The position numbers and the translations under genes are program-made. Positions 37,387 to 47,389 of a stretch of 64,000 nt of DNA are shown here, piece after piece. Source of the DNA: Neomegalonema sp. (GTDB lineage: Bacteria; Pseudomonadota; Alphaproteobacteria; Rhodobacterales; Rhodobacteraceae). Below the pieces are notes generated by a model. The model had not been told where the DNA came from. It saw nothing but the letters and a program-made list of their open reading frames with translations, and did no database searches. The stretch covers positions 88,732-152,731 of the forward strand of contig NZ_JAQTXI010000010.1 of the NCBI RefSeq assembly GCF_028688855.1. The letters run 5' to 3'. How positions within the stretch are numbered: the first letter of the stretch is position 1; each line of letters opens with the position of its first letter.

Positions 37387-39051
37387 TCAGTTCAGGATGA
37401 AGCCGAGCGGCGCCCGGAGGGCGGCGCGGGCGGCGGCGGGGTCGTAGGGGCCGGCCCCGTAGGTCGCCTGGACGCGGCCCAGCATGTAGAGGTCGGCGTC
37501 GCTCGGCGGCGCGAAGCCGTCGGTGGGCAGGACGAAGGCGTCGGGGGCGTTGGGGCGCACCAGATAGGGCGTCACCAGGATCACCAGCTCCGTCTCCGAG
37601 CGCTTGAAGTCGCTGGAGGAGAAGAGCCGCCCGAGGATCGGCAGGTTCTTGATGCCCGGAAGACCGGCGTGGTCTCCGGCGTCGCGCTGCTGGATCAGCC
37701 CCGCGATGGCGATCGCTCCGCCCGAAGGCGCCTCGATGACCGTGTTGGCCCGGCGGATGGCGATGCCGGGGATGGTCACGGCGCCGGTCGTCAGGGCGCC
37801 TTCGTTGGTCAGCTCGCTGACCTCGGTCGAGATCTTCAGGCTGATGCGGCCGTTGTCCAGCACCACGGGGGTGAAGTCGAGCGCCACGCCGAAGTTGCGG
37901 AAGTCGTAGCCGATGTTCCCCCGCTCGTCGATCGAGACCGGATAGGGGAACTGGCCGCCCGCGAAGAAGCTGGCGCTCTCGCCCGAGACCGCCGTCAGGT
38001 TGGGCTCGGCCAGAAGCCGCGCCACGCCATGGCGCTCGAAGGCGCGCACCAGGCTGGAGAGGGTGAAGTCCGCCACCGTCGCGCTCAGGCTCGCGGCCAG
38101 GCCGCTGCCCACGAGGCCGTTGACGTTGAAGGGGTTGCTCAGGGTGATCTCCTGGGCCGCGCCGCCGATCCCGCCCTTGCCGCCCAGATTCACGCCGAAC
38201 TGCTTGACGATCTCGCGGCGCATCTCGGCCACGCGCACCTTGAGCATCACCTGATTCTCGCCGGCCACGGCCATGCGGTCGATGATCTCGACGTCCTCGC
38301 CCTTGACCTGCACGCCGCCCGCCGCGTTGATCGCCGCCACGCCCTGACGGACGAAGCGCCGGATCTCCTGGGCCTCGCGCAGGCTGGAGGCCTGGCCGCG
38401 CAGGATCACCTGGCCGAGCATCGACTCGATCCGCAGGTTCGCGCCGGGGAAGTTGGCGCGCAGCGAGGCTTCCAGAGTGCGCAGGTCGGCCTCGACGCGG
38501 AGCTCCAGATTCAGGATCTGCGCGCCGTTCTCGTCGAAGACGAAGATGTTGGTCTGGCCGACCTTCAGCCCGTAGAGCAGGATCTGGCGGTTGGTCCGCA
38601 GCGTCGCCGAGGCGATGCCGGGGTCAGCCACCACCACTTCGCGCGCCGGAGCCGGAAGCTTGAGCAGCGCCGTCTTGGAGACGTGCACGACGCCCGCCTG
38701 GGAGGCCGCGCCCTCGCCGCCGATCTCGATCATCGAGGGGCCGTAGAGCCCGTCCTGGACCATGTCGGCGCCGTAGCCGCTCATGCGCGAGAACATGTCC
38801 GCGCCGGGGCGGCCTTCGGCCTGGTCGAGGTAGTAGTTCGCGGAGGAGGGCACGGAGCCCGTCTCGAGGGGCCCGGACTGCAGATAGGACTGGCCGGGAT
38901 CCCAGACCGGGCCGCCCACCCCCGACGAAAAGCCCACGGGAGACGAGGAGCCCTTGAAGGCGTCGGCCAGAGCGGGCGCGCAGGCCAGAGCGCAGGCGGA
39001 GAGGACGGCCGCCGGACTCAGGCGGCGGAGGATGCGGACGCGAAGCGTCAT
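37387..39051 (-). CDS. cpaC: Tad pilus outer-membrane secretin CpaC/RcpA
   Basis: The 554-residue protein has a signal peptide (about 1-28, ending APALADA), an N-terminal pilotin/BON-like region with TNRQILLYGLKVGQTNIFVFD, and a C-terminal secretin domain ending GLPGIKNLPILGRLFSSSDF and SETELVILVTPYLV. It forms the outer-membrane ring for the Tad pilus. The frame extends upstream to 40071, but ATG 39051 overlaps the cpaB stop (39048) by four bases and has the signal peptide, so it is chosen. Confidence 0.94.
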   Translation of the reverse strand: MTLRVRILRRLSPAAVLSACALACAPALADAFKGSSSPVGFSSGVGGPVWDPGQSYLQSGPLETGSVPSSANYYLDQAEGRPGADMFSRMSGYGADMVQDGLYGPSMIEIGGEGAASQAGVVHVSKTALLKLPAPAREVVVADPGIASATLRTNRQILLYGLKVGQTNIFVFDENGAQILNLELRVEADLRTLEASLRANFPGANLRIESMLGQVILRGQASSLREAQEIRRFVRQGVAAINAAGGVQVKGEDVEIIDRMAVAGENQVMLKVRVAEMRREIVKQFGVNLGGKGGIGGAAQEITLSNPFNVNGLVGSGLAASLSATVADFTLSSLVRAFERHGVARLLAEPNLTAVSGESASFFAGGQFPYPVSIDERGNIGYDFRNFGVALDFTPVVLDNGRISLKISTEVSELTNEGALTTGAVTIPGIAIRRANTVIEAPSGGAIAIAGLIQQRDAGDHAGLPGIKNLPILGRLFSSSDFKRSETELVILVTPYLVRPNAPDAFVLPTDGFAPPSDADLYMLGRVQATYGAGPYDPAAARAALRAPLGFILN

Positions 39052-40130
39052 TTCGGGGTCTCCTCGGTCGCGGGGGAGGCGGAAGGCATGGTCGGCACGG
39101 CCGCGGCGGAGCCGCTGCGCACCACGAGCAGGCGCGGCGGAGGAATCGCGCCGGGCGCGACGGCCGGGGCGGCCGCCGCCGCAGGCGCCTCGTCTTCGGA
39201 GGCGGCGCCGAACCGGGCGCGCATGGCCTCCTGGGTCTGGCGGCGCACTTCCTCGTACTGGGCGCGTTTGGTCTCGGCTTCGGCGATGAGGCGCGCGGCC
39301 TCCTGACGCAGGTCGAGGCGGGTGGTCGGCATGATCTTGTCGACGTCGCCGCCGAAGGCCGAATTCAGCTCCTCGAAGCTGAGCAGGCTCAGGGTGATGA
39401 AGCCGCGCGACTGCTGCGCGATCTGGCGCGCCAGAGCCATCAGCTCGGCCTGATCGGGCGTCACCTCGACGGTGGCGGTCGCGCCGACCACCGAAGGCTG
39501 ACGCACCCCCTCGCCGAGCACCTGGTCGATGGCCAGGATGCGCACGTGACGCATGATGGTGTCGGTGCGGTTCTCGGAGATCTGGCGGTTCACCACGCCG
39601 GTCTCCTCGTTCACCATGTCGATGGTGAAGGCGCGGGTCAGCAGGATGTCCACGTAGTCGCCCGGCAGGATGAAGCCGCCTGCGCCGGTCACGTCGGAGA
39701 TCGGAAGGCTGATCGCGCGCATCCCTTCGCGCACGATGCCCGACATCAGGCCGCCGCCCTGAAGATCGAGGATCTTCGACTGGGTCAGGGGCTCGCCCTG
39801 GGTCAGGCGCGTGCGGGTGACCTTGCTGGTCACTTCGTCCAGAGCCTGGGGGCGCGAGCTGCGGGTCACGAAGGAGGTGACGAGGGCGTCGGCGGGCCAG
39901 GCCTGCCAGCGCACGTCGCCGGGGCGCAGCGTCTCGCCGATGCGGATGTCGCGCGAGACGACCAGCACGTCCTCGGTCCGGGCGACGGGCGCCACGGGGG
40001 CCGCGGCGCCCGCCATCACGGGTTGACGCGGCAGAGCCGCCTGACTGTTCATCGCGCTCTTCACCAGCCACATCGTCGCCATGGCCGCCAGACAGGCGCA
40101 GAGTAAAATGAAAATCCTGACGCCACGCAC
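39048..40130 (-). CDS. cpaB: Tad pilus assembly protein CpaB/RcpC
   Basis: The 360-residue protein has an N-terminal membrane anchor (about 5-24, IFILLCACLAAMATMWLV) and a SAF-like domain (about 55-120, VSRDIRIGETLRPGDVRWQAWP). A conserved CpaB region follows with GMRAISLPISDVTGAGGFILPGDYVDIL and DQAELMALARQIAQ. The C-terminus is Ala/Pro-rich. It is the first gene of the tad operon; the four-base overlap with cpaC indicates coupled translation. Confidence 0.93.
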   Translation of the reverse strand: MRGVRIFILLCACLAAMATMWLVKSAMNSQAALPRQPVMAGAAAPVAPVARTEDVLVVSRDIRIGETLRPGDVRWQAWPADALVTSFVTRSSRPQALDEVTSKVTRTRLTQGEPLTQSKILDLQGGGLMSGIVREGMRAISLPISDVTGAGGFILPGDYVDILLTRAFTIDMVNEETGVVNRQISENRTDTIMRHVRILAIDQVLGEGVRQPSVVGATATVEVTPDQAELMALARQIAQQSRGFITLSLLSFEELNSAFGGDVDKIMPTTRLDLRQEAARLIAEAETKRAQYEEVRRQTQEAMRARFGAASEDEAPAAAAAPAVAPGAIPPPRLLVVRSGSAAAVPTMPSASPATEETPK

Positions 40131-40507
40131 GCTGCGTCTCCTCTTGCTGACGAGAGGCCTGGAAGGGCCCGCCGCATGACTTCGCCGTCTTGAAGAGTCC
40201 GAATCCGGACCTCCGATCGGTCCGAGAACTATGCGCGTCTTGTCCTAAAATTGTTTTAGGAGGCGCCGCGAAGGGATGGTTTCACGCAAGAGGGTTGGAA
40301 TCCCGACGCGAATCAGGGAAAACGGCGGCGGAGGTCCTTTCCCGGACCTCGTCCGGACATCGCCGCCGTCTGCGGGGCGCCCCTCCTTCGGCGACGGACC
40401 CCTGGTCCGGGGCGAGGGGAGGGCTTCTTCGGCCCGGCCCCGATCCGGACGGATTTCGCCGTGTTCTCCGGTCTTGATGGACCGGATCAACCTTATGAGG
40501 TCACCCT
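40131..40507. promoter_or_regulatory. Divergent tad operon / ialB-like control region with inverted repeats
   Basis: These 377 bp separate the leftward cpaB from the rightward ialB-like gene. A perfect inverted repeat CCTAAAA-TTG-TTTTAGG lies at 40244-40260, an AT-rich island in GC-rich DNA and a good candidate operator or promoter element. Further right, an outer stem ACGGCGGCG / CGCCGCCGT (40322-40330 and 40361-40369) encloses an inner stem GAGGTCC / GGACCTC (40331-40350), so the ialB-like transcript may have a folded leader. No pilin-sized ORF with a Flp motif was found here. Confidence 0.55.
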
Positions 40508-41029
40508 GTGAGGATCGTCGCCCTGTTCGTCGTCGGCGCCGCCCTGGTCGCGACGGCCGCCGCCACAACCGCGGTCGCCCAGGACGCCCGGACGCGCCTG
40601 ATGGAGTCGCGCTTCTGGAGCGCCTTCAAGATGCAGCCCGCCGACGGGCCGGTCTGCTGGGCCGCCACCACGCCCACCCAGTCCAACTACTCCCAGAATC
40701 CGGGAACGGTGGGCGAGACCTTCCTGATGGCCTCCTACCGGCCGCGCGCCGGAGTTTCGGGCGAGATCAGCATCATCTCGGGCGTGCCCTTCGATGAATC
40801 GCGTCCCGTCACGCTCCAGGTGGGCCGCTCGAACTTCACCCTCTTCGCGGTGGGCGACGGCGCCTGGGTCGAGGGCGAACAGGAGGAGCGTCGGCTCTTC
40901 AGCGCCCTGCGCGGCGGCGCCACCGCCATCGTCACCGCCGGAGTCGCGGGGGGATCGCGCGTCGAGCACAACTTCTCGCTCGCGGGCTTCACGGCGGCCT
41001 CCAACGCGGCTCAGGCCGCCTGCCGCTGA
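40508..41029 (+). CDS. Invasion-associated locus B (IalB) family exported protein
   Basis: The 173-residue protein has a Sec signal peptide (about 1-25, ending TTAVAQD). The mature part matches the IalB pattern, with GPVCWAATTPTQS, ETFLMASYRPRAGVSGEI, FTLFAVGDGAWV, ALRGGATAIVTAGVAG and FSLAGFTAASNAAQAAC. IalB is periplasmic/outer-membrane associated in Bartonella, but most alphaproteobacterial homologues have no known role. GTG 40508 is the start, with GAGG seven bases upstream. It is divergent from the tad operon. Confidence 0.78.
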   Translation: MRIVALFVVGAALVATAAATTAVAQDARTRLMESRFWSAFKMQPADGPVCWAATTPTQSNYSQNPGTVGETFLMASYRPRAGVSGEISIISGVPFDESRPVTLQVGRSNFTLFAVGDGAWVEGEQEERRLFSALRGGATAIVTAGVAGGSRVEHNFSLAGFTAASNAAQAACR

Positions 41030-41030
41030 G

Positions 41031-41050
41031 GCGTCCGCAGCCCCGGACGC
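41031..41050 (+). terminator. Hairpin immediately after the ialB-like gene
   Basis: A 7-bp stem GCGTCCG / CGGACGC with a six-base loop begins at the base after the stop codon. It lacks a T-tract and so is a weak terminator call. Confidence 0.4.
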
Positions 41051-41208
41051 AGACCCGGACGGAACCCGGACTCCGGCGCATGGGTGGGCGCCGGGACCGG
41101 ACTCCGCGGAGGTCAGGCGGGGGGCCGGGCGGGGCGCCGCCGCCGATTCGCCCTCCCGGCGAGTCGCGCGCCGGATTTCGGGCGCGCCTTCCCCTCGGGA
41201 GGGGGCGC

Positions 41209-42243
41209 TCAGAGACGCCGCAGGCCGGAAAGCGCTGCGGAAGGGCGGATCTCGCCCACGACCTCCGCACGGCTGTTGCGGATGGGCGGCGCCTTGAGGG
41301 ATTCCGTCAGGGCTTCGGCGCCCCCCGTCGCGCCGAGCGCCGTCAGGATCGCCGCCAGAGCCGATTCCGCCGCCCGATTCGCGCCGTCGTCGATCTTCAG
41401 CGCCAGACCGATCCCGCGTCCCGGCAGGATCGCCGTGAAGACGCCGTCCGCCCCCACCTTCACCACCGCTTCGTCAGGCAGAGCCTCGGTCAGCCGCGTG
41501 CAGGCCCGGCCCTCGCCCGCGATGAGGAAGGGATGCGCCTTCATCGCCCGCCTCAGACGCAGCTGGGCGGCGTCATGGGCGTCGCCGTCTCCGGCCGAGG
41601 CGAATCCGGCCATGGCCCGCGCCACCCCCGCCAGAGAAGCCGTGAAGTTCGGCGCCGCGCAGCCGTCCACGCCATGGGCGGGGAGAGCGTCTTGTCCGGT
41701 GGCCTCGGCGAAGGCCGCGCCCACGGCGCGTTGAGTCGGGGCCTCGGGGTCGAGGTAATCCGCCGGAGCCGCCTTCAGATGGCGCGTCAGGGTCAGGAAG
41801 CCGCCATGCTTGCCCGAACAATTATGGTGCAGGCGGCAAGGCTTCTCGCCGGTTCCGCGCAGACGCTCGGCCTCGGCCCTGTCGCTGGGCTCCTGCGGGC
41901 CGCAGCCCAGATCCGACTCCCCGAGGCCCAGAGCCTCCAGCCAGGCGGAGACCCGCCGCACATGCTCGTGCGAGCCCTCATGCGAGGCGCAGGAGAGCGC
42001 CAGATGCTCCGAGGTCAGGCCATAGGCCTCGGCGGCGCCCGAAGAGACCAGGGGAATCGCCTGGATCATCTTCACCGCCGAGCGGGGGAAGATCCGGCGC
42101 CCGACGTCGCCCAGGGCGAAGATCAGCTCGCCGTCCGGACCCGCGACGGCCACCGCGCCGCGATGGAGGTTCTCCACGATCTCGCCGCCCTTGCGGTCGC
42201 GGCGGGTGGTCTCGACGAGGACGGGATTGACGGAATCGGACAT
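41209..42243 (-). CDS. Asparaginase (Rhizobium AnsA type, asparaginase II family)
   Basis: The 344-residue protein belongs to the family that lacks the classical type I/II asparaginase fold. Recognisable blocks are [48 protein letters not shown] and [15 protein letters not shown]. The SxxK-like RSAVK and conserved Cys/His residues are consistent with this serine-hydrolase-like family. It would hydrolyse asparagine to aspartate and ammonia in the cytoplasm. It appears monocistronic and is convergent with the ialB-like gene. Confidence 0.88.
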   Translation of the reverse strand: MSDSVNPVLVETTRRDRKGGEIVENLHRGAVAVAGPDGELIFALGDVGRRIFPRSAVKMIQAIPLVSSGAAEAYGLTSEHLALSCASHEGSHEHVRRVSAWLEALGLGESDLGCGPQEPSDRAEAERLRGTGEKPCRLHHNCSGKHGGFLTLTRHLKAAPADYLDPEAPTQRAVGAAFAEATGQDALPAHGVDGCAAPNFTASLAGVARAMAGFASAGDGDAHDAAQLRLRRAMKAHPFLIAGEGRACTRLTEALPDEAVVKVGADGVFTAILPGRGIGLALKIDDGANRAAESALAAILTALGATGGAEALTESLKAPPIRNSRAEVVGEIRPSAALSGLRRL

Positions 42244-42377
42244 ATGGAGGCGCCTCCCTGAAAGTCGCGCGCGATCTTTTGCGCTCGGGGCGCAGGCGCG
42301 TTATATTAAGCCTTCAGACGGCGGGGACCAGAGGTCTCGCGCCCTTTTCGCATTCTCGAAGCCCGGAGATTCCGCCC

Positions 42378-43595
<1,218 letters not shown>

Positions 43596-43608
43596 GCGGC
43601 GCAGAGTT

Positions 43609-43917
43609 TCAGGCCGGCTTCGAGTCGAAGACCACGAGATCCACGCCGCCGGAGGCGAAATTCGGAATGTCGCCGGCGGCGGCCTGGCCGTCCGGGGTGG
43701 CGAGGCCCGCCTGCAGGGCGGCCAGCGAGTCGAATTCGAGCACGGCCACCTTGTAGACGTCCTGGGCTCCGGCCACGGCGGTCACGGGGCCGTCGCTGAC
43801 CGTGTAGCCGCGCAGGCCGGGGATCTTGCGGGCGAGAGGCGCGTGAGTCGCCGTGTAATAGGCGTCGAACGCGGCCTTGTCCTTGGGCGTCTTGTAGAAA
43901 GCGACCAGACGAGCCAT
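43609..43917 (-). CDS. EthD family protein
   Basis: The 102-residue dimeric alpha/beta-barrel protein begins MARLVAFYKTPKDKAAFDAYY and contains THAPLARKIPGLRGYTVSDG, a clear EthD pattern. EthD was found in a Rhodococcus ether-degradation cluster with no assigned catalytic role; many homologues are general small proteins. AGGAGG seven bases before ATG 43917 decides the start over an in-frame ATG at 44022. Confidence 0.85.
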   Translation of the reverse strand: MARLVAFYKTPKDKAAFDAYYTATHAPLARKIPGLRGYTVSDGPVTAVAGAQDVYKVAVLEFDSLAALQAGLATPDGQAAAGDIPNFASGGVDLVVFDSKPA

Positions 43918-44030
43918 GGGGTTTCCTCCTGATGTATCGGTGTCGAGCTCTCCGGAATGGTGAGGGGGCGGCTTCGAAGGGTCAAGCGCCCCCGGCTCCG
44001 ACCAAGGTCCGCCGCAGACCAAAGCATGAG

Positions 44031-44061
44031 GCGCCGCCGAAGCCCTGAGCCTCGGCGGCGC
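44031..44061 (-). terminator. Hairpin terminator after the yjhX-like gene
   Basis: A perfect 10-bp stem GCGCCGCCGA / TCGGCGGCGC with an 11-base loop starts eight bases beyond the stop codon on the minus strand. There is no strong T-tract. Confidence 0.55.
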
Positions 44062-44069
44062 TTCCTGGT

Positions 44070-44324
44070 TCAGCGGTTGTCGAGCTGGGCGCGCACGACC
44101 TTCAGCCCCTCCGGCGAGATGCGGTAGGGGCCGCCGCTCCGCGAGGCGATCAGGCCCCGGCGACGCAGCTTGCGGAAGACGTCGAGGGTGCAGTCCGCGA
44201 GGGTCCAGCCTTCGCGCGTGACGCAGTCCACCGCGAGGACGCGGCCTTTCTGCTGTTCATGGCGGATGACGCCGCCTTGCGCGAGCGCATGCAGCGTCCG
44301 CTGTTCGAGCTTCGAGATGTTCAT
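44070..44324 (-). CDS. YjhX (UPF0386) family toxin-like protein
   Basis: The 84-residue protein is collinear with Yjh[19 protein letters not shown] at the start, [20 protein letters not shown] in the middle and [20 protein letters not shown] at the end. YjhX is listed as a toxin of the YjhX-YjhQ pair in Escherichia coli, where YjhQ is a GNAT acetyltransferase. No GNAT-like gene is adjacent here, so the protein is either solitary or has another role. The fold is a winged-helix-like domain. Confidence 0.85.
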   Translation of the reverse strand: MNISKLEQRTLHALAQGGVIRHEQQKGRVLAVDCVTREGWTLADCTLDVFRKLRRRGLIASRSGGPYRISPEGLKVVRAQLDNR

Positions 44325-44501
44325 TGAAGATGTCCGGGATCCGGCAGGCCGAAATTCCCCGGAGCCCGAGGCTCCGGAGGCGAATCAGGCCGACGGCGTT
44401 CGAAAGGGCTTCGAAACGGCGTCAGCGGCGGATCGCAATCCCTGACATCTATGCTCCTCTGGCGCGGCGGGCCCGATGGGGCGGCCGTGAGGATCGGACA
44501 A

Positions 44502-44528
44502 GGCGCGCAGGATGATCCTCCGCGCGCC
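44502..44528 (-). terminator. Hairpin downstream of the duplicated-domain lipoprotein gene
   Basis: Arms GGCGCGCAGGA and TCCTCCGCGCGCC pair over 11 bp with a two-base bulge and a TGA loop, 17 bp after the stop on the minus strand. No T-tract is seen. A second stem CCGGAGCC / GGCTCCGG lies further on at 44359-44377. Confidence 0.45.
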
Positions 44529-44544
44529 CGGGGTCAACCGGAAA

Positions 44545-46053
44545 TCAGCCCGGACCCTTGCGGGCGGCGGAGATCAGCTGCTTCACGCCGTCGAGGGCGC
44601 CTTCGGCGGCGTACCCGGCGTCTTCGCCCCATGCGCCGTCGAGCGCGCCACGCGGGACTTCGTTCTCCTGAAGCACCTGGCCCACGCCGCCGCCCAGAGC
44701 GTCTTCGAGCCGCCAGGTGATGCTGATCACGTCGCCGCCCGCGCCGCCGGATTTCTTCTCGACCTGACCCGCCAGCACCATGGCGCCGGGCGTGCCCTCG
44801 GGCACGACGCGTTCGCCCGCATTGATCAGCAACTGACGCAAGGCCGCGCTGAGGCTGCGGTCTCCGTCGCCGGGCGCGCCGAAGACGCCCCGGAAGGCGA
44901 TGGGCGCGGTCGCCGTCGTGGAGGCGATGGGCGTCGGCGGGCCGAAGCCGCCGCCTCCGGAGAGGGCCGGAGCCGCGACGGGCGCAGGAGGCGCGGGAAC
45001 AGGCGCCGGGCGCGGAGGAGGCGCAGGCGCGGGAGCAGGCGGCGCCATGGCGACGGGCCGGGGAGGGCTCGCCAGAGGCGCGGGCGTCGGCGCCGGGAGG
45101 GTCTGAGCTTGGGGCGAGGGCTGGACCCCCATGACCGCCATCGGCGGGCGCGTGGCGGCGGGCGGGGCGCTCGGGAGGGGCGCGAATCCCGGAGAGCCCT
45201 GCGCGACGGGGCCGCCGGGCGAGAATCCGCCGCTCTGCGTCGGGATCTGAGGCGGGGGCGCGGGGCGCGTCGGGAGGGCCTGTCCGCCCTGGATCGAGAC
45301 CGGGGCCGGAGCGGGAGAGGCGAGCGGCGCCGGTCCGAAGACGAGCGGCGCGGCGGAGGGCGCAGGCGTCGGGTTCGGGCCGAAGGCCACGGCGCCGCTG
45401 CGGATCGGGGCGGGCGCGGCGGGGCGCGGCGCGGAGGAGGGCAGGGCGCCCGAGATCCCCCCCGAGAGCCCGCGCGCCAGACGCTCGGCGCTGCGGCGGC
45501 CCGCGGCGCTCAGGGCTTCGTCGCTCAGGGCGGACCAGGGGTCGATTCCCGGCTGGGCGGCGAAGGCCTGGCGCTCGAAGACCTGATCCAGCGTGCGGCC
45601 GACGGAATCCATCAGCCGCCATTCGAGCAGCAGCGCGCCGCCTTCCAGAAAGGCGCGGCCCTCCAGACGATAGGCCTGGGGCGCCGCCGAGAAGGCCGCC
45701 TGACCCACCCGCAGCCCCAGCGCCGAGGACAGGGCCTCGCGGATGACGTAGCCGCGATCCTGCGGCGCGCCCTCGACCGGCAGCACCGCGATGTGGCGTC
45801 CGGCGGGCGTGACGAGCAGCTCCGCCCCGAGCGGCGGCGCGCTCAGCTGCGGCGTCGCCACGATGGAGGGCGGCTTGACCAGCATCGGCGGGCCGCCCGC
45901 ATAGGGATGCGTCGGCGCCTCGGGAATGGCGGAGCGTCCCCGGAAGAGCGACTGGGTGAATTCGCATCCGCTCAGCGCGGTCGCGGTCAGCAGCGCCAGC
46001 GCCAGAGGGCGGAGACGGACAGGGCGCAAGGCGTTGGACGAAGGAGGGTTCAT
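44545..46053 (-). CDS. Lipoprotein with two homologous domains joined by a Pro-rich linker
   Basis: The 502-residue protein starts with a lipoprotein signal peptide ending TATALSGCEF (Cys about 30). The first globular domain (about 70-195) has IAVLPVEGAPQDRGYVIREAL and LLLEWRLMDSVGRTLDQVFE. The last domain (about 375-500) has FRGVFGAPGDGDRSLSAALR and ISITWRLEDALGGGVGQVLQ, evidently a copy of the first. They are separated by about 180 residues of Pro/Ala/Gly linker. I recognise no family beyond a general alphaproteobacterial lipoprotein. It probably sits in the outer membrane facing the periplasm; the function is unknown. Confidence 0.75.
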   Translation of the reverse strand: MNPPSSNALRPVRLRPLALALLTATALSGCEFTQSLFRGRSAIPEAPTHPYAGGPPMLVKPPSIVATPQLSAPPLGAELLVTPAGRHIAVLPVEGAPQDRGYVIREALSSALGLRVGQAAFSAAPQAYRLEGRAFLEGGALLLEWRLMDSVGRTLDQVFERQAFAAQPGIDPWSALSDEALSAAGRRSAERLARGLSGGISGALPSSAPRPAAPAPIRSGAVAFGPNPTPAPSAAPLVFGPAPLASPAPAPVSIQGGQALPTRPAPPPQIPTQSGGFSPGGPVAQGSPGFAPLPSAPPAATRPPMAVMGVQPSPQAQTLPAPTPAPLASPPRPVAMAPPAPAPAPPPRPAPVPAPPAPVAAPALSGGGGFGPPTPIASTTATAPIAFRGVFGAPGDGDRSLSAALRQLLINAGERVVPEGTPGAMVLAGQVEKKSGGAGGDVISITWRLEDALGGGVGQVLQENEVPRGALDGAWGEDAGYAAEGALDGVKQLISAARKGPG

Positions 46054-46239
46054 GGGCGGCGCCTATCCTCGGAAATGCGGTCGGAGCGCCGCGAAGATAG
46101 GCTCAAGAGCGTTAACCGGTCGTTGACCGTCCCATGGCGGATTTTCATCTGGAAACCGCAGGAAACGCGCCAGGTCGCGCTTCCGGCGAAGGATTCCCCC
46201 GCCGGAGCGCGAAAGGAGGAGGCGCGTTTCCTTCCGCCT

Positions 46240-47028
46240 TCAGGCGGGGTTCAGCGCCACGACCGAAAGCTGGCGTCCGTAATCGGGCTCGCCCCAGTGG
46301 ACGGCGCGCCGGTTGCTGAAATAGCGCGTCGCGGCGCCGTAGGTGCAGAGCCCGAGCCCCTGCGACTCGCCGACGCCCGCCGCCTTCAGCCGCGCCAGCA
46401 CGTAGCCCGGCAGATCGAAGCGCCAGCGTTCGGGATCGGCGTGGTCCTCGGCGAAGAAGGCCGCCGCCTCCGGGCCCGAGGCCAGGAACCCGGCGCGGAA
46501 CTCGCCCGAGACCTGATAGTTGCGCTGCGCGATGCAGGGCCCCACGGCGGCCCGGATGCGCCCCCTCTCGGCGCCGAGCCCGACCATGGCCTCCACCGCG
46601 GCCTCCAGCACGCCGCCGAGCGCGCCCTTCCAGCCCGCATGCGCCGCGCCCACCACGCCCGCCCTGCGGTCGGCGAAGAGGACGGGCGCGCAATCGGCGG
46701 TCAGGATTCCCAGGGCGATCCCCGGAACGCGCGTGACCAGAGCGTCGGCCTCCGGCGCCTGGCCGGGCGCCCATGGAGCCTCGACGACCACGGCGGCGGC
46801 GCTGTGGGTCTGATGGGCCGAGACCAGCGCCGCCGGCGCCAGCCCCAGAGCCTGCGCGACCCGCGCGCGGTTTTCGGCCACGCGCTCGGGCAGGTCCTCC
46901 TTCGCGCCGCGTCCGCACTGGAGGGACTCGTAGATCCCCGGAGAGACGCCTCCCTGACGCCCGAAGAAGCCGTGACGGATCTCCGGACGCTCCAGAAGAG
47001 GCGCGCGCTGGAAAGGCGGACGAAGCAT
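46240..47028 (-). CDS. pgeF: Peptidoglycan editing factor / laccase-domain purine nucleoside phosphorylase
   Basis: The 262-residue YfiH/DUF152 protein has the family blocks HGFFGRQGGVSPGIYESLQCG, VSAHQTHSAAAVVV, LGILTADCAPVLFADRRAGV, AAHAGWKGALGGV and GPCIAQRNYQVSGEF. The Cys-His-His zinc site (TADCAPV, AHAGWKG) is intact. Members have been described as purine nucleoside phosphorylase/adenosine deaminase and as an editor preventing L-Ser in peptidoglycan. ATG 47028 (MLRPPFQRAP) is preferred to upstream frames because it gives the family length. Confidence 0.92.
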   Translation of the reverse strand: MLRPPFQRAPLLERPEIRHGFFGRQGGVSPGIYESLQCGRGAKEDLPERVAENRARVAQALGLAPAALVSAHQTHSAAAVVVEAPWAPGQAPEADALVTRVPGIALGILTADCAPVLFADRRAGVVGAAHAGWKGALGGVLEAAVEAMVGLGAERGRIRAAVGPCIAQRNYQVSGEFRAGFLASGPEAAAFFAEDHADPERWRFDLPGYVLARLKAAGVGESQGLGLCTYGAATRYFSNRRAVHWGEPDYGRQLSVVALNPA

Positions 47029-47389
47029 GCGGAGATCCTCCCTCGGCGAATCGCCTTTCTCTAGACCCCCGCCGTCAGGGCGTCCAGAGCGAGGGCGCGC
47101 GTCCCGGCCCTCCTTGCGGACCTGGAGCGGGCGCGGGCCTCTCCGGGCTCCGGATCCGGGGCGCGGCGGGCCGCTCCGGAGGGGCCGGAAAGGGCTCCGC
47201 AGACCCCCGGACCTGATCCGAAAGTCGGGGAGGGCCCGGAATCCCAGAAAATCCGTTTCTTTTTCGCCGCGAATCTGTAATTTTCTTTCAATGATCAGGC
47301 CCAAACCGCTCTGAAGGGCGGCGGAGCCCAAGAAAATCACAGAAGCCGCTCCATTCCCTCGCGGGTCCTGGCGCGCATACGGAGCCGAA
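47029..47389. promoter_or_regulatory. Divergent pgeF / Lrp control region
   Basis: These 361 bp hold no supported gene. The right third is AT-rich compared with its surroundings. AGAAA-ATCCG-TTTCT (47246-47260) is a 5-5-5 inverted repeat with the symmetry and AT content of Lrp/AsnC binding sites, about 130 bp upstream of the Lrp gene. The left part contains GC-rich potential stems but nothing that I can assign. Confidence 0.4.
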
